Positions 1-9,273 are shown, counted from the stretch's first letter. The stretch is 34,510 bases of DNA from Candidatus Thioglobus sp. (GCA_028352435.1 JAOMMB010000008.1:1-34510); one strand, 5' to 3'. The notes: generated by a model from the sequence alone, not told the origin. Program-made: numbers and translations.

Positions 1-299
1 GCAGCAAATAATGAGGTAGCTAGTTCAGCAACAGACAAAGGTCTATATTGGTCTTGCTTCATTAGCTCTGTCACTCTTTGACCACGATCAATTTGTGCTT
101 TAGTTTCAGCATCAAGATCTGAAGCAAATTGAGCGAAAGCCGCTAATTCTCTATATTGCGCTAAATCTAGTCGAACACCACCACCTAACTTCTTAATAAT
201 TTTAGTTTGTGCTGCACCACCCACACGAGATACTGAGAGTCCTGCGTTAATAGCGGGTCTAATACCAGCATTAAACAAGTCAGTTTCTAGGAAAATCTG
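1..299 (-). pseudogene. atpA: Inverted internal fragment of atpA (ATP synthase F1 alpha subunit)
   Basis: The minus strand reads open for 99 codons from 299 down to 3 with no start or stop. The translation begins [18 protein letters not shown] and includes [12 protein letters not shown] and [14 protein letters not shown], which are signature stretches of the F1 alpha subunit, roughly residues 345-445 of the usual ~513. In a normal atp operon atpA lies directly upstream of atpG on the same strand. Here the fragment is reversed, its last ~70-80 codons are missing, and it runs off the window at base 1. It cannot be functional as it stands. The most likely explanation is a chimeric join; a real inversion is the alternative. 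Confidence 0.93.
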
Positions 300-302
300 G
301 CA
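297..302. other. Inversion breakpoint between atpA and atpG with TGG overlap
   Basis: Reverse-strand atpA reads cleanly up to base 300 (CCAG at 300-297), and atpG reads cleanly from GCA at 300. A normal atpG would begin ATG GCA GCT GGA; here it reads CTG GCA GCT GGA. The bases TGG at 298-300 fit both sides, so the two parents share at least three bases of microhomology at the join. Such inverted joins with a few shared bases and loss of the DNA between are typical of multiple-displacement amplification chimeras. Confidence 0.8.
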
Positions 303-1160
303 GCTGGAAAGGAAATTAGAACGCAGATCGCGAGTATTAAAAATACTCAAAAGATCACATCGGCCATGGAAATGGTGGCTGCGTCTAAAATGAAAAAAGC
401 TCAACAAAGGATGCTTGCATCGCGCCCTTATTCTGAAAAAATTACCAAGGTAATTAGTCATTTAGCAAATGCACACCCAGAATTTACCCATCCTTATATG
501 AAAGAAGTTGGTGAGCTTAAGCGTGTAGGCATTATCATCATTTCAAGTGACAGAGGTTTGTGTGGTGGTTTAAACACCAATCTTTTTAGAAGCCTGTTAA
601 AAGAAGTAGCTGATTATCAAGCTAAAGGTATAGAGGTTGAAATTTGTACCATTGGTAAAAAAGCCACTTCATTTTTCAAGAATTTGGGTTTAAATATTAA
701 GTCTGTATTAACAGATCTTGGAGATGCACCGCATTTTGACGATCTTTTGGGCACAGTTAAAGTTATGTTAGATGCATATGACAATGATGAAATTCAGCAA
801 TTGTCAGTTGCCTATAACAGATTTGAAAATACCATGACACAAGTGCCAACAACTGCACAATTAATCCCAATGGTTGCTTCAGAATCAGAAAGTATGAGTC
901 ATCACTGGGACTATCTTTATGAACCTGATGCACAAACAGCGTTAAGTGCATTATTAGTTAGGTACATTGAGGCAATTGTTTATCAAGGATTGGTGGAAAA
1001 CATTGCTTCTGAGCAATCCTCTAGAATGATTGCCATGAAGAGTGCAACTGATAATGCTGGCGATATGGTAGATGATTTAGAGTTGGTATATAACAAAGCA
1101 AGGCAAGCAGCAATTACTCAGGAAATTTCTGAGATAGTAAGTGGTGCAGCCGCAGTATAA
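300..1160 (+). CDS. atpG: ATP synthase F1 gamma subunit, missing only its start codon
   Basis: Central rotor-stalk subunit of F1Fo ATP synthase, which couples the membrane ring to the catalytic alpha3beta3 head. The gamma signature is clear: [20 protein letters not shown] at the N terminus, [11 protein letters not shown] in the middle, and [13 protein letters not shown] at the C terminus. The first ATG in frame is at 366, but homology runs upstream to GCA GCT GGA AAG at 300. The true protein was therefore about 287 residues, the usual length, and a start at 366 would drop about 22 conserved residues. The ATG was lost at the breakpoint with inverted atpA. It is followed after 35 bases by atpD. 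Identity is secure; the break is likely technical. Confidence 0.95.
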   Translation, partial: AAGKEIRTQIASIKNTQKITSAMEMVAASKMKKAQQRMLASRPYSEKITKVISHLANAHPEFTHPYMKEVGELKRVGIIIISSDRGLCGGLNTNLFRSLLKEVADYQAKGIEVEICTIGKKATSFFKNLGLNIKSVLTDLGDAPHFDDLLGTVKVMLDAYDNDEIQQLSVAYNRFENTMTQVPTTAQLIPMVASESESMSHHWDYLYEPDAQTALSALLVRYIEAIVYQGLVENIASEQSSRMIAMKSATDNAGDMVDDLELVYNKARQAAITQEISEIVSGAAAV

Positions 1161-1180
1161 AATTCAAAAATAGAGTCTAA

Positions 1181-2575
<1,395 letters not shown>

Positions 2576-2992
2576 ATGTCAATGATCCATGTTGATATTG
2601 TCAGTGCTACTGAGTCCCTTTATTCAGGTGAAGCAAAGTGTGTGTTTGCTCCCGGCAGTAATGGTGAGTTAGGTATTTACCCTCAACATTTAGCTTTATT
2701 ATCAACGTTAAAACCTGGCGAGGTTCGTGTCGAAACTGAAAGTGGTATCGAATCTATTTACGTGTCAGGCGGTATAGTTGAAATACAACCGAACATTGTC
2801 ACCATTTTTTCTGATACTGCTATACGAGCTCATGATTTAGATGAATCTAAAGCATTAGAAGCAAAGAAAAGAGCTGAAGAGGCTATGCTAGATGCTGACA
2901 GTAGTCACGATATTTCCTCGACACAAGCAGCTTTAGCTGAATCAATGGTTCAGTTACAGATGATTTCTAAGATGAGAGGCAAGAAGATCTAA
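2576..2992 (+). CDS. atpC: ATP synthase F1 epsilon subunit
   Basis: Epsilon subunit of the F1 stalk, which contacts gamma and can inhibit ATP hydrolysis. It has 138 residues. The N-terminal beta-sandwich is recognisable (HVDIVSATESLYSGEAK, FAPGSNGELGIYPQHLALLS), followed by a C-terminal helical hairpin rich in Ala, Glu and Lys from about residue 90. The ATG follows the atpD stop without a gap, so the two are probably translationally coupled. It is the last gene of the atp operon. Its stop overlaps the stop of the opposing alkyltransferase-domain gene by four bases, and the operon terminator lies inside that gene. Confidence 0.96.
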   Translation: MSMIHVDIVSATESLYSGEAKCVFAPGSNGELGIYPQHLALLSTLKPGEVRVETESGIESIYVSGGIVEIQPNIVTIFSDTAIRAHDLDESKALEAKKRAEEAMLDADSSHDISSTQAALAESMVQLQMISKMRGKKI

Positions 2993-3288
2993 AGACAAAA
3001 ATTCTTGAAATTAACAACTTTATTGTTAACTATCTTAATGCCTTCTTCTTGAAGGCGTTTTTGTTTTAAAGCAGACCCAAAGGCATATTCACCCAACTCA
3101 CCATTGGACTTAACGACACGATGACAAGGAACCTCAGGTGCATATGGATTTTTATTCATAGCTGAACCAACAGCTCTATAGGCATTAGGATGACCCATTA
3201 ACATTGCTAAATGACCATATGTAATAACCGAACCTGCAGGAACGCTACTTTTAAGCGTTTCATAGCAAAGTATTTGAAACTCGGTCAT
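2989..3288 (-). CDS. MGMT/Ogt-like DNA alkyltransferase domain protein
   Basis: A 99-residue protein consisting only of the C-terminal DNA-binding and active-site domain of O6-alkylguanine-DNA alkyltransferases. The motif PEVPCHRVVKSNGELGEY (from about residue 51) keeps the acceptor cysteine in PCHR, unlike alkyltransferase-like proteins such as E. coli Atl/YbaZ, where it is Trp. The helix containing YRAVGSAMNKNP is also present. There is no N-terminal domain, so it may repair alkylated DNA directly or flag lesions for excision repair; the sequence does not decide. Its ATG overlaps the kdsC stop as ATGA, so it is probably coupled to that gene. It ends head-on against atpC. Confidence 0.85.
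   Translation of the reverse strand: MTEFQILCYETLKSSVPAGSVITYGHLAMLMGHPNAYRAVGSAMNKNPYAPEVPCHRVVKSNGELGEYAFGSALKQKRLQEEGIKIVNNKVVNFKNFCL
3040..3067 (+). terminator. Intrinsic terminator of the atp operon, inside the antisense gene
   Basis: GCCTTC (3040-3045), a loop of TTCTT and GAAGGC (3051-3056) form a six-base-pair stem, followed by GTTTTTGTTTT. It lies 48 bases after the atpC stop on the plus strand. The same bases encode the conserved RLQEEG stretch of the opposing alkyltransferase-domain gene. Confidence 0.75.
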
Positions 3289-3818
3289 ATCAAATAAACA
3301 CTCATAGCTGAGTCATAGCTATTTTGTGCTTTTAGGATAAAGTCACAAGCCTCTCTAACCGCGCCATGACCGCCTTTCTTATCAGTAATCAAGCAGGCAT
3401 TATCTTTAACCAGTTCATGGGCATTGGCAACTGCAATAGCAAGACCAACATTACGCATGACAGGAAGGTCAATGACATCGTCACCTACATAGGCTACTTG
3501 ATCTGAATTTAAAGAAAGCTTCTCTAGTAGCTCATTAAAGGCAATTAATTTATCATTTTGGCCTTGATAGAAATGTTCAATGCCTAAATTCTTCATTCTA
3601 TGGGCTACATTAGGCGTATCTCTAGCGCTAATAACCGCTGGCTCAACACCATTCTGTTTGAGGAGTTTGATGCCTAGTCCATCTAATGAGTTAAAGCGTT
3701 TAAGCTCAATACCCTCGTCTGAAAAATACAATCCACCATCGGTTAGAACACCATCGACATCAAAAACAATAAGTTTGATATTTTTAGCTCTAAGGTAGGC
3801 TTTGTTTAATAACTTCAT
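3285..3818 (-). CDS. kdsC: 3-deoxy-D-manno-octulosonate 8-phosphate phosphatase
   Basis: HAD-superfamily phosphatase that removes phosphate from KDO-8-P, a step towards KDO for the lipopolysaccharide core. It has 177 residues, close to the usual ~180. The nucleophile motif FDVDGVLTDG has the catalytic aspartates at residues 20 and 22, ISARD gives motif II, and VAYVGDDVIDLPVM gives the metal-binding motif III. The C-terminal GGHGAVREACDFIL is typical of KdsC. The protein has no cap domain, as expected for this tetrameric family. It overlaps ampD upstream and the alkyltransferase-domain gene downstream by four bases each. No kdsD, kdsA or lpt gene is next to it, which differs from the common arrangement. 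Confidence 0.93.
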   Translation of the reverse strand: MKLLNKAYLRAKNIKLIVFDVDGVLTDGGLYFSDEGIELKRFNSLDGLGIKLLKQNGVEPAVISARDTPNVAHRMKNLGIEHFYQGQNDKLIAFNELLEKLSLNSDQVAYVGDDVIDLPVMRNVGLAIAVANAHELVKDNACLITDKKGGHGAVREACDFILKAQNSYDSAMSVYLI

Positions 3819-4333
3819 GTTAGTTTACTCCATTCAAATGCAGAGCCAGGGTCTGTCTTACGACCTGGTGAAATTTCATTATGCCCTCTGATATCAGTGA
3901 TAGGGTAGTGAGATTTTAATATTGATAATACTTGATTTAATGATGTATATTGCGGCGTTTCATAGGCAATATCATCAGCGCCTTCTAATTCGATGCCAAT
4001 TGAATAATTGTTGCAGTCCTCAACCTGGTTATAACTCGATTTACCTGCATGCCAGGCGCGCTGATTAAAATCTACAAATTGCACAATACCGCCATCTCGT
4101 TTAATGAGTAAGTGTGCTGAAACTTTAACGCCCTCAAGTGTTTTGAAATAATTATGTTTATTAGTCTGCAGCTTATTAGTAAAGAAATCTTCAATATAAG
4201 TATTTCCAAATTCACCAGGAGGCAGTGAAATATTATGGATAACAACTAGGGTGATTTCAGTTTTGTCTGGCCTCTGATTATAATTCTCAGAGGGCATTTT
4301 TTTTGCTATATCCAATCGATGATTTGTAATCAT
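3815..4333 (-). CDS. ampD: 1,6-anhydro-N-acetylmuramyl-L-alanine amidase AmpD
   Basis: Cytoplasmic zinc amidase of peptidoglycan recycling, which cuts the bond between anhydro-MurNAc and the stem peptide. It has 172 residues. VVIHNISLPPGEFG carries zinc ligand His33, and RGHNEISPGRKTDPG carries His151, Lys159 and Asp161, matching the His/His/Asp zinc site and catalytic lysine of E. coli AmpD. RAWHAGKSSY and SIGIELEG are also conserved. It overlaps the dioxygenase gene upstream and kdsC downstream by four bases each. In enterobacteria AmpD activity sets AmpR-dependent beta-lactamase induction; no ampR or ampC is present in this window. Confidence 0.95.
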   Translation of the reverse strand: MITNHRLDIAKKMPSENYNQRPDKTEITLVVIHNISLPPGEFGNTYIEDFFTNKLQTNKHNYFKTLEGVKVSAHLLIKRDGGIVQFVDFNQRAWHAGKSSYNQVEDCNNYSIGIELEGADDIAYETPQYTSLNQVLSILKSHYPITDIRGHNEISPGRKTDPGSAFEWSKLT

Positions 4334-5202
4334 AACTCTGCTCGAACTCGATTAAAATAACGCCCTCTAAGCATTAGCCTGGGAGAGTCATGCTGGTCTA
4401 TAAAGGCAGAGCGCTTATGTAAGACATTGTTGCATAGGAGCCCCTGATTTGCTGACATGGTGTGAGTAAAATGATATTGTGTATTGCTTGCTAAAAGCTG
4501 GTCAAGAACTTCAACAGCCTGCTTGATTTCATCGGAATCATAAAAGTCAATATTTTTCTTTCTCTGGGTGTAGCGCATGTATAGCTGGCCCGTCATTTCA
4601 TCTATGAAAAAAATAGGCCCAACAGAAATCTTGCGACGGATTTGACCATCTATTTTGTGAGCTGGTATGCTCATGGCCTGAGCATGGGTTAGCGCTGTTG
4701 CAATATCTGGGTTTTCCTCTCTCAAAAGCAAGTAAGCCATTTGTGGGTCAATCCACTGATTCTCTCCACCTTGTTGAGCTGGGTTTACACAAAATAAAGA
4801 AAATGCTCTAATCCTGTCTTCAGGAGTGTTATAGTAGCCATCTGTATGCCAACCAATAGCACGATCTGTATAAGGAATAAATTCAGCCTGATCCTGTTGA
4901 TCACTCTGAGTAATATGAGCCAAGCCTTGACCTTTAACATATAAATGCTGATCGAATGTTTTCAAGCCAAATTGCTGATTAAAGCTAACAACGCTAGATT
5001 CATAGTCCTGTTGAGTAGGGGTGGAAAATAACGCAAAGTTATTAACATGACACAAATGAGCAATTTTATTTTTTTCAGCTTTTGACAGCTGAGTGGGCTT
5101 TTTAACCTCTATTAAACAGTGTTCAATATCAGTCTGAACGCTAGCTAGTTTTTCATCTCGCCAAAATCGGTAGTCGTCAATTGAGGTGACTATATTAGCC
5201 AT
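4330..5202 (-). CDS. TauD/TfdA-family Fe(II)/2-oxoglutarate dioxygenase
   Basis: Non-haem iron oxygenase of the TauD/TfdA fold. The iron-binding HxD is in GWHTDGYYN, the distal His is in CNNVLHKRSAF, and the C-terminal arginine expected to bind 2-oxoglutarate is in RLMLRGRYF. The longest frame starts with a TTG at 5235; the ATG at 5202 (MANIVTSIDDYRFW, 290 residues) is preferred because it overlaps the yidC stop by only eight bases. The substrate is unknown: possible roles include desulfonation, hydroxylation of a small acid or betaine, or modification of a cell component. It is locked between yidC and ampD in an overlapping chain, with no sulfonate or carnitine transport genes nearby. Confidence 0.85.
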   Translation of the reverse strand: MANIVTSIDDYRFWRDEKLASVQTDIEHCLIEVKKPTQLSKAEKNKIAHLCHVNNFALFSTPTQQDYESSVVSFNQQFGLKTFDQHLYVKGQGLAHITQSDQQDQAEFIPYTDRAIGWHTDGYYNTPEDRIRAFSLFCVNPAQQGGENQWIDPQMAYLLLREENPDIATALTHAQAMSIPAHKIDGQIRRKISVGPIFFIDEMTGQLYMRYTQRKKNIDFYDSDEIKQAVEVLDQLLASNTQYHFTHTMSANQGLLCNNVLHKRSAFIDQHDSPRLMLRGRYFNRVRAEL

Positions 5203-6811
5203 TAATGCGCTTATTGATATACCACTGTTGAGCAATAGATAGAATGTTATTAGCTACCCAGTAAAGTACCAGTCCAGACGGGAACCATAAGAAGAAGACA
5301 GTAAATATGAAAGGTAAAGCCATCATGATCTTTGCTTGCATTGGGTCAGGTGGCGGAGGATTAAGCTTTTGCTGGACAAACATAGAGACGCCCATAATTA
5401 GAGGCAAAATGTAAAACGGATCTGGAGCGGCCAAATCTAGTAAATACCAGAAAGGGGTTTGGCGAAGCTCAACCATTTCTAATAGTACCCAGTACAGCGA
5501 GATAAATACTGGAATTTGAACTAATATTGGCAGACAACCAGCTGCTGGATTTATTTTTTCTTTGCGATATAGCTCCATGGTCTTTTTACCCATTTTCTCT
5601 TTATCATCACCATAGGTTTCTTTAAGTTTTGTTAATCTTGGAGAGAGCTTTCGCATACCTGCCATAGAGCGGTATGATTTTTCACTAAGTTTATAGAACA
5701 CAAGTTTGATTAAAAGGGTTAGGATAAGAATGGCATATCCCCATGAACCCACGTACGCATAGATCCAATTTAATACTTCTGATAGTGGTTTGGCAATGAT
5801 AAATAAAATGCCATAATCAACTGTCTTGTCAAGTCCAGGTGCTAAGTTTCCAATATGAGCTTGCTCTTTAGGGCCAATATATAAAGCATTTTTTCCAAGT
5901 TTGGCTGAAGACCCAGAAGCGACATCTTGAGCGGGATTAACTACAGTTAGTAAATACTTTCCGTCGTTAACCTTGGCAGAATAATTGTGTGTTGATTCAG
6001 ATTCTGGGATCATAGCAACAAAGAAATAGTGCTGGATCATGGCCGACCAACCGCCTTTAGAAGTTGTTTCTGGCTGTTCGTTGAATTCGTCAAATTCTAT
6101 TTTTTCATAGACTTCTTGATCATCGTACTTGGCGCCACCTGTATAGGTTGGCATCATCATGTTAGATTCGTCTAAGGCGTTACGAACTAGTTGCGTATAA
6201 CTAGTAATGGCGATATTGTTATTTGAGTTATTGCTAACTTGGTAATCTATATCAACGAGATAGCTGCCCCTAGTAAAGTGATAGTTTTTAGTAACCACAA
6301 CACCATTATCACCCTTCCATACTAATGGCACTACTAGGCTATCTCCCTGCATCTGGTAATTTGTTTGAGTTGAGCTAAACATTGAATGGTGCGTTGGCAT
6401 TTGCTCGCTTGGTAGTAGTCCACTTTGGGCTTGGAACAGCTCATTAGGTTTGTCACTTAAAAGCTGGAAGTTTGATTCAGAGCCCAACTCAACCGGATAA
6501 TCATTTAGCCATGCATTGGTAATCGTGCCACCTTTATTGCTTATGTTTACTGTCAGAAGATCCGTACTTACAGTGATAAATTGACCGCTATTAGTTATCT
6601 TTGTTGCCGGAACATCAAGCATTGGATTTGTAACAATTGCACTGGGTATGTTTGCATCATTTTTAGCAGGTGAGCTTGTTGTGCGCTCAGTTTTCGGCTG
6701 ATAGAGTAAATTGCCATTGATGTCAACAGCATGCTGTCTATCCCATTGCTCACTAAGTAGAAATATGCTAAGAAATATTGCGATAATTAAGAAAAGTTTT
6801 TGGTTATTCAT
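5195..6811 (-). CDS. yidC: Membrane protein insertase YidC
   Basis: Inner-membrane insertase and chaperone that acts alone or with SecYEG; its known clients include the ATP synthase c subunit. It has 538 residues. An N-terminal anchor (about residues 5-20) is followed by a large periplasmic beta domain (about 55-340) and the conserved five-helix insertase core (about 345-535). The core includes YAILILTLLIKLVFYKLSEK, PAAGCLPILVQIPVFISLYW and LYWVANNILSIAQQWYIN. The arginine of the hydrophilic groove lies in the RSMAGMRKLSPR region. It follows yidD after 26 bases, the usual rpmH-rnpA-yidD-yidC order, and its stop overlaps the dioxygenase start. Confidence 0.97.
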   Translation of the reverse strand: MNNQKLFLIIAIFLSIFLLSEQWDRQHAVDINGNLLYQPKTERTTSSPAKNDANIPSAIVTNPMLDVPATKITNSGQFITVSTDLLTVNISNKGGTITNAWLNDYPVELGSESNFQLLSDKPNELFQAQSGLLPSEQMPTHHSMFSSTQTNYQMQGDSLVVPLVWKGDNGVVVTKNYHFTRGSYLVDIDYQVSNNSNNNIAITSYTQLVRNALDESNMMMPTYTGGAKYDDQEVYEKIEFDEFNEQPETTSKGGWSAMIQHYFFVAMIPESESTHNYSAKVNDGKYLLTVVNPAQDVASGSSAKLGKNALYIGPKEQAHIGNLAPGLDKTVDYGILFIIAKPLSEVLNWIYAYVGSWGYAILILTLLIKLVFYKLSEKSYRSMAGMRKLSPRLTKLKETYGDDKEKMGKKTMELYRKEKINPAAGCLPILVQIPVFISLYWVLLEMVELRQTPFWYLLDLAAPDPFYILPLIMGVSMFVQQKLNPPPPDPMQAKIMMALPFIFTVFFLWFPSGLVLYWVANNILSIAQQWYINKRING

Positions 6812-6837
6812 CGAGTTTAGTTTTAGTTAAATTTAAG

Positions 6838-7053
6838 TTATTTTTTTGGCACAGGATCAAAGCCACCATCATGCCAGGGATGACACTTTCCTATGCGTTT
6901 AGCGCTCAGTATAAAGCCTTTGATTAGCCCATGTTCCTTGACAGAATCATAAGCATATTCTGAGCATGTAGGTTGAAAGCGGCAATTAGAGCCAAGCAAG
7001 GGGCTGATAAATAGTTGATAGAATTTAATCGGTATTAATAATAGATAGCGCAT
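6838..7053 (-). CDS. yidD: Membrane protein insertion efficiency factor YidD
   Basis: Small membrane-associated protein that assists YidC-dependent insertion. It has 71 residues and starts with an amphipathic or hydrophobic helix ([18 protein letters not shown]). The family's cysteine-rich signature follows: [15 protein letters not shown], then [15 protein letters not shown]. Its ATG overlaps the last base of the rnpA stop, so the two are coupled. Confidence 0.95.
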   Translation of the reverse strand: MRYLLLIPIKFYQLFISPLLGSNCRFQPTCSEYAYDSVKEHGLIKGFILSAKRIGKCHPWHDGGFDPVPKK

Positions 7054-7394
7054 TACTTAGCCACCACCTTATTAAATAAATTTAATAAATCCTGAACTAT
7101 AAGGTCGTTTTTAGCCGGCTTAGAATGTTTAGCCATAACCACGAATTCCCAATTATCTAGCTGAGCTCGGTTTTTTCTAAAGGTTTCACGCGCTAAACGC
7201 TTAAAGCGATTACGATCAACCGCTAGACGATGTACTTTTTTAGAAATTGCAAGACCGAGTTTAGCTCGAGAATCTTCAGTCTTAATGGACATAACCTGCC
7301 AATATTTTCCCCTAGTCATTTTTCCATCATTAAAAATGGATTTATATTCACTAGGTTTTAATACTTTAGATTGGCGGGTTAATCTAAAAGACAT
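7053..7394 (-). CDS. rnpA: Ribonuclease P protein component
   Basis: Protein cofactor of RNase P, which with M1 RNA removes the 5' leader of pre-tRNAs. It has 113 residues. The substrate- and RNA-binding motif [14 protein letters not shown] is intact, with [18 protein letters not shown] before it. It follows rpmH by 12 bases on the same strand and its stop shares one base with the yidD start. The RNase P RNA gene itself (rnpB) is not in this window. Confidence 0.96.
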   Translation of the reverse strand: MSFRLTRQSKVLKPSEYKSIFNDGKMTRGKYWQVMSIKTEDSRAKLGLAISKKVHRLAVDRNRFKRLARETFRKNRAQLDNWEFVVMAKHSKPAKNDLIVQDLLNLFNKVVAK

Positions 7395-7406
7395 CTGAAA
7401 TAAGGA

Positions 7407-7547
7407 TTAAGCTGTTAAGCGCTTACGTCCTTTTCTTCTACGTGCATTGACAATCGCACGACCTGCTTTAGTGCTCATTCTTGATCTGAAACCGTGCTTA
7501 CGCTTACGCTTGATAACACTAGGTTGAAAGGTTCTCTTTTGCTTCAT
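7407..7547 (-). CDS. rpmH: 50S ribosomal protein L34
   Basis: A 46-residue, very basic protein. It starts [20 protein letters not shown] and ends GRKRLTA, which is unmistakably bacterial L34; it is usually missed by ORF cut-offs of 60 codons. The ATG is at 7547 and the TAA at 7407-7409. It leads the minus-strand operon rpmH-rnpA-yidD-yidC. In many gammaproteobacteria the divergent neighbour of rpmH is dnaA; here it is dprA. Confidence 0.97.
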   Translation of the reverse strand: MKQKRTFQPSVIKRKRKHGFRSRMSTKAGRAIVNARRRKGRKRLTA

Positions 7548-7681
7548 AATGGAGTTTGTTCAATAAAATCTTGCAATTTTACCATAAATTAATCTGTTTT
7601 GCATTAACTGTGACGAATATAGCTTCTATACTTATAAGGTGCTACAATGAACCCTATTTAAGATTTTAGGTAGGGCTACTA
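7548..7681. promoter_or_regulatory. Divergent promoter region between rpmH and dprA
   Basis: A 134-base gap. For dprA, TTAACT (7604-7609) and TATACT (7627-7632) are separated by 17 bases, a fair sigma-70 match, with the start codon about 43 bases beyond the predicted transcript start. For rpmH on the minus strand, a -10-like TAAAAT lies at 7581-7576 with only a weak -35. No DnaA-box sequence such as TTATCCACA is visible, so there is no support for an origin here. Confidence 0.5.
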
Positions 7682-8767
7682 ATGGATTTGGTTTTCTGGT
7701 TAATGCTTTTAAAAGCACCTCATTTGGGCATTAAAACATTTTATAAAGCATTAAAACACTTTGAATCGCCACAGCAAGTTTTTCTTGCCAGTCATATTGA
7801 CAGGATAAACACAGGCTTATTTAAAAAACAAACACTAGATTATCTTGAGTCTACTGATGCCAGTCTTGTTCAGCCAGATCTTGATTGGATGCAAGCAGAT
7901 GATTGTTACATCCTAACGTTAATTGACGAGCGTTATCCACCTCAGCTAAAAACTATTTCTGACCCGCCGCCTATACTTTATGTCAGAGGTGATGTCGATT
8001 GCCTAAAAGATCCACAATTAGCCATTGTTGGAAGTCGAAACCCAACAACTGGCGGTAAACAAAATGCACAGCAATTTTCAGCCGAGTTAGCTAAGTTGGG
8101 CTTGGTCATCACCTCCGGCATGGCTAGCGGTATTGATGCGCAAGCGCACATTGGTGCGTTAGAGCAGGGCGCGAAAACCATCGCTGTCTGTGGTACTGGG
8201 CTGGATAGAATTTATCCTGCAAAGCATAAGTCCTTGGCACATCAGATTTCGATGCAAGGCGCGCTGATTTCTGAATTTTCTATTGGTACCGCGCCTATAG
8301 CAAGTAATTTCCCTAGGCGTAATCGGATCATCAGCGGTTTGAGCTATGGCACACTAGTAGTTGAGGCGAGCATAAAAAGCGGCACCATGATTACCGCTAA
8401 ACTAGCTGCGGAACAGGGTAAAGAAGTGTTTGCTATTCCAAGCTCAATTCACAACCCTTTAGCCCAGGGCTGTCACTATCTGATAAACCAGGGAGCTAAA
8501 TTGGTTAGTAGTGTTAATGATATTGTTCAAGAGCTTCCCAAGAGCGTATTGAATGATATACTGCAACAGAAAAACACCCATTCTATAAAAGAGATGGACA
8601 AAACAGAGTCTAAGGTATTAAAATGTCTGAGCTATGAACCTATGAGTGTTGATCAGTTGGTTGAAAAAACCAAACTCAGCCCACAGATAGTTTCACAGGA
8701 GTTGCTCTTATTGGAGCTGGATAGCAAGGTGGAAAAGACAAATGCACAAGGCTACGTATTAATTTAA
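7682..8767 (+). CDS. dprA: DNA-processing protein DprA
   Basis: Cytoplasmic single-stranded-DNA-binding protein that loads RecA on incoming DNA during transformation. It has 361 residues. An N-terminal helical SAM-like region (about 1-75) is followed by the Rossmann-like core with AIVGSRNPTTGG, VITSGMASGIDAQAHIGAL, CGTGLDRIYP, FPRRNRIISGLS and EASIKSGTMITA. A C-terminal winged-helix domain (about 300-361) completes the three-domain form. It is followed by smg after 14 bases and then topA, a conserved gammaproteobacterial order. No other competence gene is present in the window. Confidence 0.96.
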   Translation: MDLVFWLMLLKAPHLGIKTFYKALKHFESPQQVFLASHIDRINTGLFKKQTLDYLESTDASLVQPDLDWMQADDCYILTLIDERYPPQLKTISDPPPILYVRGDVDCLKDPQLAIVGSRNPTTGGKQNAQQFSAELAKLGLVITSGMASGIDAQAHIGALEQGAKTIAVCGTGLDRIYPAKHKSLAHQISMQGALISEFSIGTAPIASNFPRRNRIISGLSYGTLVVEASIKSGTMITAKLAAEQGKEVFAIPSSIHNPLAQGCHYLINQGAKLVSSVNDIVQELPKSVLNDILQQKNTHSIKEMDKTESKVLKCLSYEPMSVDQLVEKTKLSPQIVSQELLLLELDSKVEKTNAQGYVLI

Positions 8768-8781
8768 ATAAAATTTATGAT

Positions 8782-9273
8782 ATGACACATAATATTCTCG
8801 ACGTTCTTACTTATATGTTCGACTATCTTTTCGAAGAGGCGGAACAGGACAATGCGCATGAAATTAACGATAGTGAGCTAAAAGCACACTTGTCAGAAGC
8901 TGGTTTTGATGTCGCAGGCATTGATAAAGCACTAAGCTGGTTAGAGAACATCGCCACCTTGAAAGACGGAAAAATCAAACCATTTGATCTGATTAATCAG
9001 ACCAGCATGCGAATTTATACAGAAGCAGAGCAATCAAAGCTGGATTCGAAGGCGCGTGGATTTTTACTATTTATGGAGAACGTTGGTCAGCTTGATGCTA
9101 ATCAGCGTGAAATGATTATTGAACAAGTTATGTCACTTGGCGATACAGGGATTGATCTCGAAGATCTTAAATGGGTGGTCATGATGGTTCTTGGCAATAG
9201 TACAGATGGCGAAATATCCGCACAATGGCTTGAGTCTATTGTTTTTCTTGATGAAAGCCACACCCTACAATAA
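8782..9273 (+). CDS. smg: Smg family protein (DUF494)
   Basis: A 163-residue, acidic, mainly helical protein of the Smg/DUF494 family, named from its place beside dprA (smf) and lacking a settled biochemical role. The family start MTHNILDVLTYMFDYLFEEA and the C-terminal LEDLKWVVMMVLGN are present. Its TAA overlaps the topA ATG by one base (TAATG), suggesting coupled translation. The dprA-smg-topA arrangement is conserved in gammaproteobacteria, which supports the call. Confidence 0.9.
   Translation: MTHNILDVLTYMFDYLFEEAEQDNAHEINDSELKAHLSEAGFDVAGIDKALSWLENIATLKDGKIKPFDLINQTSMRIYTEAEQSKLDSKARGFLLFMENVGQLDANQREMIIEQVMSLGDTGIDLEDLKWVVMMVLGNSTDGEISAQWLESIVFLDESHTLQ

Noticed and set aside
5203-5235. 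Longer start of the dioxygenase at TTG 5235
   Set aside because: It would overlap yidC by 41 bases with a rare start codon; the ATG at 5202 is a better choice.
7548-7681. Possible chromosomal origin in the gap next to rpmH
   Set aside because: No DnaA-box-like sequence and no AT-rich repeat array; only 134 bases, explained by two divergent promoters.
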